Assembly: GCA_033060915.1 (NCBI GenBank)
Contig: CM065380.1
Coordinates: 50,557,501-50,621,500, forward strand
DNA length: 64,000 nt
Source: Euryodendron excelsum
Lineage: Eukaryota > Streptophyta > Magnoliopsida > Ericales > Pentaphylacaceae
Direction of reading: 5' to 3'
The notes beneath the pieces were generated by a model. It had not been told where the DNA came from. It made no database searches and worked only from the letters and a program-made list of their open reading frames with translations. Each line of letters begins with the position of its first letter. Within the stretch, counting starts at the first letter, position 1. Positions 61,632-64,000 of the stretch are shown piece by piece. Made by a program: the position numbers and the translations under genes.

Positions 61632-62762
61632 TACTTGGTAGGGCGATAAACAAGCTGAGTAGTGAGTTGTTCAGATTTTGTTTGAAAACCTTAACGAGCT
61701 TGAAGTTGTATTCAAGCTTGACCTGTTAAATTTTTGAACCAAGCTCAAACGAGTTTTAATCAAGCCGAACTTAGAAAATTCACGAACTTTAAAATGTGTT
61801 CCACCTTGGTTTGTTTATATAACGACCCAATCTCGAATAAGTTTTTAATAAGCTAACTTTATTTGTTTTACAACCCTAGTTCTTGGATTAAGAGGTGAAT
61901 GTCCAGTTCAAGATATTCTATTCTATTTCTTTAGAAAACTAAATGCGAGCTTTTAAAGCCACAAATATATGATCATCAATTTAGCTTGCCAATTAAAAAA
62001 AATTAATTTATAAGTTTAATCCAAATAATGTTTTCTTGAATTTCCTAACAATTTCAGATATTTTGGACGACCAAAGCTGAATTTGGGCAACAATAAAATT
62101 TAAAACTATTAATTATTTAGTTGAATTTATTTAAATATTAACCAACCATTTCAATAGTTATTCAAACTTTTAGCTAATTAATATTAAACTGGACGAAGTA
62201 TGAATTATAAATACGAGTTTTCAAACTTGACCAAAAATTTCTAAATTTTTAACCAAATTTAACAAAATTTTGACAAATCCAAATTGATTGTCCAACTGAA
62301 TCCGAATTCCATAAAAATTTATTCCATAATTTTATACTTTTTGGATAGTGAGTGAATTTAATATTTTGGTGTTTGTCACATAATATTAACCTACTTTACT
62401 AGCAAGTTCGCGTATTTTATGCATTTTAGATCAAGTGTGCTATATGCATGACCAAGAATTTAAAAAAAAATAATCAGAGATACAAAAAGACACTTAAGAA
62501 AAAAATTTAAATAATGGGGAATAATGGATATCTTTAAAATTATTTGATATTATGCGGCATGCTTGGCTTTCTATATAGTAAGTAATAGATGATTAAGGGA
62601 AAAAAGGGGATAAAAATAGAAAAATAATCTTAGAAATATCAGGGGTGTGATAGTCAATTGTTCATGATAGTCCTGGTTCCGTAATTTTGTGGAAATCCAG
62701 GACCACAGAACCAGCAATAAAAAGTATTGATACTTTATTTTCTTTCAGTATCAGGGTTTCTG
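61632..62762. other. Upstream region of the carrier gene
   Basis: AT-rich DNA with no gene seen. 61650-61860 carries aagctcaaacgag/gagcttgaag words that suggest another old repeat, but no borders are visible. Confidence 0.3.
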
Positions 62763-62771
62763 TATATATAA
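62763..62771 (+). promoter_or_regulatory. TATA box candidate for the carrier gene
   Basis: TATATATAA lies 114 bp upstream of the ATG at 62885, followed by a pyrimidine-rich leader (62816-62858, cctctcctcttcgtctc), a common layout for highly expressed plant genes. Confidence 0.5.
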
Positions 62772-62884
62772 CTTCATATATAGTACATACATATAGAGCT
62801 GCTGCGTTCACAAGGCCCTCTCCTCTTCGTCTCTGGCTCTCCCTCTTCGTTTGCTCAATTTTGGGCCAACTCTAGTTGAAAGAA

Positions 62885-63559
62885 ATGGGAGAGAAGCCTA
62901 AATCCGCTGGTGTTTGGCCCACCGTGAAACCTTTCGTCAATGGCGGAGCCTCTGGCATGCTTGCTACCTGTGTCATCCAACCCATCGATATGATCAAGGT
63001 AATCCAAACTATATATATGTTTGTGCATACAGATCAGTGATTTATTGTATTCTGTGATAGTTTTGGAGAGTCGCATCTCTGTAATATGAATTCCTTTGAA
63101 GGGTTTCAAATCTTAGATAAGTGGGACTTCGTTAATCTTACTTTTGTATTTCGTGGTTGTAGTTCTGGGCCCTATTCAGTCAACAGTTTTTGATTTTGTG
63201 TTTTGTGATTACATCCTTGAAATGTGTCAGATCTTATATCAAACAGGTCTTTGCCGAATCTGTTTATGTGTAACCAATTTTGTATTGGAAGAATCATTGC
63301 TCAGATGCTTGTTGAAATTTGAGCTGAAAGATGATGTTTTTGTTTATGTTATAGGATCTTAAGATCAAACTGACAAGATTACTTGTTAAATATTGAATTA
63401 TTTCAGGATATAGTAGTTGAATGGATTTAAAATTTGATGGGTTTGATTTTAAGTTGGTTTCTTTGGCAATTACAGGTGAGAATTCAGTTAGGTCAGGGAT
63501 CAGCAGCCGTGGTGACAAGGAACATGCTAAAGAATGAGGGGATGAGCGCCTTTTATAAT
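62885..63559 (+). CDS. DTC: Mitochondrial dicarboxylate/tricarboxylate carrier, first two exons
   Basis: An inner-membrane carrier that exchanges 2-oxoglutarate, malate and other di/tricarboxylates. Exon 1 (62885-62998, 38 codons) reads MGEKPKSAGVWPTVKPFVNG then GASGMLATCVIQPIDMIK; exon 2 (63476-63559, 28 codons) reads VRIQLGQGSAAVVTRNMLKN then EGMSAFYN. The first carrier signature PxDxxK appears as PIDMIK across the end of the first membrane helix. The exon junction falls between K and V with good GT-AG sites. The remaining four and a half helices lie beyond the right edge, so the gene is cut by the window and not broken. The last codon before the second donor is AAT where Arabidopsis DTC has Lys; the donor gtttgt is weak, so that boundary is the least certain point. 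Confidence 0.9.
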
Positions 63560-64000
63560 GTTTGTTTCTGCCAGTAGTTTTTAAAATTTTTTGACTTTAC
63601 TTTTGCTTAATTGATCCTATTATTAAAGAGTGTGTGTAATATTGAGCCTAGTAGATGGAAATATCAACTTGCTTTGAGTTAAGGCTATGAGTATATGTAT
63701 AGGTACTCGTGTCAACCTCACTTATTTTGCACGCCAAATTGTTACTGTGTCATTGCTATGTCTCCAGTACCTCCACGAGGTGACACATGGGCCAATGGAA
63801 GGCCTACACATGCTCCCCTATGGGGTTGAGCCTTGCCGGTTGAGGTTAAGGCACTCTAGCTCAAGCATTGAAGGACAAAAAGAGGCCTCCTCGCCTGCCC
63901 ACCTATACGTGCTTGAAGCAACCTTTGGCGTAGTTGAGGAAGCTCTGCTCAAGCATGTCATCTAAGGGTGGCGGACATTGGTTGGGCTGGGCTGGGCTGG
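63560..64000 (+). other. Intron 2 of the carrier gene, incomplete
   Basis: Non-coding up to the window edge. From about 63700 it has a higher-GC stretch (tgacacatgggccaatggaa, ctcgcctgcccacc) that reads open (63687-63965) but matches nothing I know; probably a repeat. It ends in a (GGGCT)n run. Confidence 0.35.

Overview
The window is nuclear DNA from a flowering plant, almost certainly a eudicot. The evidence is AT-rich intergenic DNA, GT-AG introns, nested Ty1/copia and Ty3/gypsy remnants, hAT and Mutator-like MITEs, an L1-type LINE, a piece of plastid DNA, and four housekeeping or regulatory genes with eudicot-type proteins. No prokaryotic genes, CRISPR arrays or tRNA/rRNA genes were found. 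I cannot fix the species.

Layout. 1-19.7 kb is a transposon graveyard: a spliced hAT transposase remnant (142-1154), a deleted Ty3/gypsy element (1982-6046), a 2.17-kb solo LTR with a perfect 5-bp target-site duplication and an internal 72-bp minisatellite (6852-9019), a decayed Ty1/copia element with two tandem duplications and a nested insertion (9467-15250), then MITEs. 19.9-41.9 kb is one 20-exon gene for an importin-5/importin beta-3 karyopherin, 1115 aa when spliced. Its long introns hold a second solo LTR, a TRIM, a hAT-type element, a MITE with Mutator-like target duplication and a duplicated LINE-derived block with inverted arms. A 5'-truncated LINE lies in its 3' flank. 45.3-46.0 kb is an intronless ERF transcription factor of RAP2.11 type. 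49.1-52.9 kb, minus strand, is a complete 5-exon alpha-tubulin gene of the TUA3/TUA5 class. 54.0-55.0 kb is a decayed nuclear copy of plastid rps8-infA-rpl36. 55-62 kb holds MITEs and microsatellites. From 62.9 kb the window holds the first two exons of a mitochondrial dicarboxylate/tricarboxylate carrier that runs off the right edge.

The four genes form a collinear block. As I remember the Arabidopsis map, homologues of the importin (At5g19820), RAP2.11 (At5g19790), TUA5/TUA3 (At5g19780/At5g19770) and DTC (At5g19760) lie side by side in this order on chromosome 5. The genes are not an operon or pathway: they serve nuclear import, transcriptional response, microtubules and mitochondrial transport. 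Their adjacency is inherited synteny. I found no convincing undescribed system. The most informative observations are the dated insertions (target-site duplications), the rearranged inverted-repeat block inside a transcribed intron, and the plastid insertion.
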